Assembly: GCF_041435015.1 (NCBI RefSeq) | Contig: NZ_CP107989.1 | Location: forward strand, 2,294,001-2,358,000 | Direction: 5' to 3' | DNA from: Streptomyces canus | GTDB taxonomy: Bacteria > Actinomycetota > Actinomycetes > Streptomycetales > Streptomycetaceae | Length of the DNA stretch: 64,000 nt | Shown: positions 62,332-64,000 of the stretch, one piece after another | Position numbering within the stretch: the first letter of the stretch is position 1 | How the letters are laid out: the number at the start of each line of letters is the position of its first letter | Notes under the pieces: model-generated | What the model was told of the DNA's origin: nothing | The model's database searches: none | Seen by the model: only the letters and a program-made list of their open reading frames with translations | Position numbers and translations under genes: made by a program

Positions 62332-64000
62332 TCACGCCTCCCAAACAGCGGCGGCCGTACGGTCGTCGGCGTATCCCTTGACCCGGACTTGGGAGTCGGC
62401 GAGGAACTCGGCGAGACCGGGCGGGGGTCCTGACCACCTTCCCGTGAGGTACTCGCACAGTTCGGGCTCGCCGCGCAGGGGGTCGGCGAGGCCTCCGGTG
62501 CACATCAGGAGGGTGTCACCCGGGCGGGCGACGGAGGCACGGAAGCGGAAGGGTTCGCGGGGCGGCTCCGGGGCGGGTTCGTAGGCGCTCGGGGGTGTCG
62601 GGATGCCGAGGTCCATGGTGAGGCGGTCGCCCTCGGGGGTCTCGGTCGGCAGGGAGCCGAAGCCGACGACCGGTTCGCCGGTGACGTCGGTGATGCGGGG
62701 TTCGATGTCGTGCCACTCGCCGTCGCGGAGGCGGAAGAGGCCGCCCTCTCCGACGCCGAAGAAGACGCGGATCCGGCAGTCGGGGTCGGCGGGCAGGAGC
62801 AGACAGCGCAGGGTGGCGGCGTACTCCTCCGGGTCGACGCCCTGCTCGACGGCGCTGGCGCGCAGCTTGCCGAGGCTGCGGTCGGTGAGCCGGTGCAGCC
62901 CGGACTTGAGGTCGCCGCGGCGGGCGGCGCTGATGTCCTGCGCGAGCCGGGCCTGACTGCGCCCTATGGCCCGCCCGATCCAGTGACAGGCCTCGGCGGC
63001 GGCGCGGTGGGCGCCGGGGGTGGCGCGGGCACCGGTGGCCATGGCGACGAGGATCAGCGCCTGCTCGCCGGTGCCGAACCGGGCGGTGAGCAGGGAGTCC
63101 CTTCGGGGTTCGCCGCGGAACCTGGCCGAGTCCCCTCGCGCGGACACGGCTCGCAGCGTGCACGCCCCGTACCTGGCGCCGTCCAGCACGGTGTCCGCCA
63201 CCAGGTCGTCGAGTTCGTCGGGGTCGGCGGGCGGGAGGGCGGTGGGTTCGGCGTCGTAGGTGGGAGGGCCGGAGCCGACGAATCCGACGGGGGCGGGCGG
63301 GAGGGTGGGGATGTCCACGCGGGTGGCGGTTCGGGGTGCCTGCGGCGCGGGAGCGGGGTCCTGGTCGGCACCTCGGCGGTCCTGGACGGATCCGTCCTGG
63401 TCGTGGTCGGCGGTCCGGCCACGTCCGGGTGGTTCGGGGGGCTCGGGGGGCAGGTTGGGCTGAGTGGAACCCGGGCCGGCTGCGGGGGGTACTTGGGCGA
63501 GGTCGGCGTCGACGTCGGGTGGGGCGGCCCACCAGTCGCCTTCGACGCGAGGTGGGCCGGCTCCGCCTCGGTTCGACGAGGGCCCTGGAAAGCTCTCGGG
63601 GCCGCCAGATGTGGGCACGTCCTCGGCGCCGCCTGCGATGTCACCCGTGCGCGAGCCGACCCCGTCCGGGGCGCCCCCACGCGGGTCGACTCCGCCGGCA
63701 CCACGCCCTCCGGAATCGCCGCGGCCCGGCGAACCGACCGGATCGGCGTCCTGCGGCGGGCCGCCAGTGACCCCACCCGGCGAGACCGCTCCGGCGTCGC
63801 CGCGGCCGGAGGAAACGACCCGGTCACCGCCCGGCGGCGGACCATCAGCGACACCATCCCTGCCCAAGCCTCCGCCGTCAGGCGAAACGGCCCGGTCGGC
63901 GTCCTGCGGTGGAGCCGCGGGGCGCGGTGGGGCTGAGGGGTGCGGGGGTGCCGCCGTCGGCGGCCTCGGGGGCTCGGTCGGCAGGCGCGAGGCCGGAACG
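62332..64000 (-). CDS. PP2C-type phosphatase-like protein with proline-rich N-terminus (5' end off window)
   Basis: The minus-strand frame is open to the window edge, so the start is not seen. At least 330 residues of Pro/Gly/Asp-rich low complexity precede a PP2C-like domain (about 260 residues): TLRAVSARGDSARFRGEPRR, LILVAMATGARATPGAHRAA, DCRIRVFFGVGEGGLFRLRD, PGDTLLMCTGGLADPLRGEP and KGYADDRTAAAVW near the end. The terminal D-D-x-T motif fits PP2C, but the first metal-binding aspartates are poorly conserved (VAMATGARA in place of VADGMGG). It may be a catalytically weak or non-catalytic phosphatase-like sensor. No membrane helix is seen. Confidence 0.75.
   Translation of the reverse strand, partial: VPASRLPTEPPRPPTAAPPHPSAPPRPAAPPQDADRAVSPDGGGLGRDGVADGPPPGGDRVVSSGRGDAGAVSPGGVTGGPPQDADPVGSPGRGDSGGRGAGGVDPRGGAPDGVGSRTGDIAGGAEDVPTSGGPESFPGPSSNRGGAGPPRVEGDWWAAPPDVDADLAQVPPAAGPGSTQPNLPPEPPEPPGRGRTADHDQDGSVQDRRGADQDPAPAPQAPRTATRVDIPTLPPAPVGFVGSGPPTYDAEPTALPPADPDELDDLVADTVLDGARYGACTLRAVSARGDSARFRGEPRRDSLLTARFGTGEQALILVAMATGARATPGAHRAAAEACHWIGRAIGRSQARLAQDISAARRGDLKSGLHRLTDRSLGKLRASAVEQGVDPEEYAATLRCLLLPADPDCRIRVFFGVGEGGLFRLRDGEWHDIEPRITDVTGEPVVGFGSLPTETPEGDRLTMDLGIPTPPSAYEPAPEPPREPFRFRASVARPGDTLLMCTGGLADPLRGEPELCEYLTGRWSGPPPGLAEFLADSQVRVKGYADDRTAAAVWEA

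Overview
The window is very GC-rich, with strong third-position G/C bias, GTG and TTG starts, AGGAGG-type ribosome binding sites and many stop/start overlaps. Gene content (LAL-type LuxR regulators, DUF6153, DUF3040, YcnI, DUF2637, RsbV/RsbP-like proteins, a rifampin monooxygenase) fits a Streptomyces or close relative. No rRNA, tRNA, CRISPR array or intact mobile element was found. Only a short IS701-like transposase scar is present.

Layout. 1-2 kb: a secreted SGNH hydrolase running off the left edge, then remnants of a sugar-use locus (GH3 N-terminus and a Tat-lipoprotein N-terminus) facing away from each other across two LacI-type palindromes, then the IS701 scar. 2-4.5 kb: a VOC protein divergent from a WYL regulator, and an unknown membrane protein. 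4.7-8.1 kb: an intact, overlapping rsbQ-rsbP-rsbV-like energy-stress module on the minus strand, preceded by decayed remnants of a SigB-family sigma factor and an anti-sigma ATPase. 8.3-16 kb: an alpha/beta hydrolase-SDR pair and two tandem LAL regulators. 16.2-23.1 kb: methylmalonyl-CoA mutase (mutA-mutB) with its chaperone meaB, converging on a broken cobalamin-type ABC importer that still carries a cobalamin riboswitch. 23-29 kb: a DHFR-like protein, a STAS-ANTAR protein, a small winged-helix regulator, an NCS1 permease with a Cys/His tail, and a rifampin monooxygenase (rox) behind a palindrome matching the rifamycin-associated element.

28.9-33.7 kb: four CNNM/HlyC-type CBS membrane proteins as two overlapping long/short pairs. 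34-39 kb: TatA, a His-rich membrane protein, YcnI, a lipoprotein, a PEP-mutase-family enzyme, DUF6153, DUF305, DUF3040 and a HAD phosphatase; several of these look like extracytoplasmic metal (copper) handling. 39.6-42.8 kb: a P450, an SRPBCC protein and an orphan LanC-like protein. 42.8-51.4 kb: a purine/xanthine catabolic cluster (XdhC, NCS2 permease, three-subunit molybdenum hydroxylase) divergent from a PucR regulator. 51.5-64 kb: a TPR-like protein, a nested inverted-repeat intergenic region, a GntR/FCD regulator, an iron-box-controlled FhuF-like reductase, a DUF2637 membrane protein, an anti-sigma ATPase, two secreted proteins, a membrane-anchored XRE regulator, a VOC protein, a PoxB-like ThDP enzyme and a PP2C-type protein running off the right edge.

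The main theme is selective decay next to intact machinery: intact stress sensor with dead sigma/anti-sigma genes, intact B12-dependent mutase with a dead B12 importer, and intact sugar operators with dead target genes. These readings come from inspection of the sequence and of predicted translations. Homology statements rest on recognised motifs and remembered family sequences, not on database searches.
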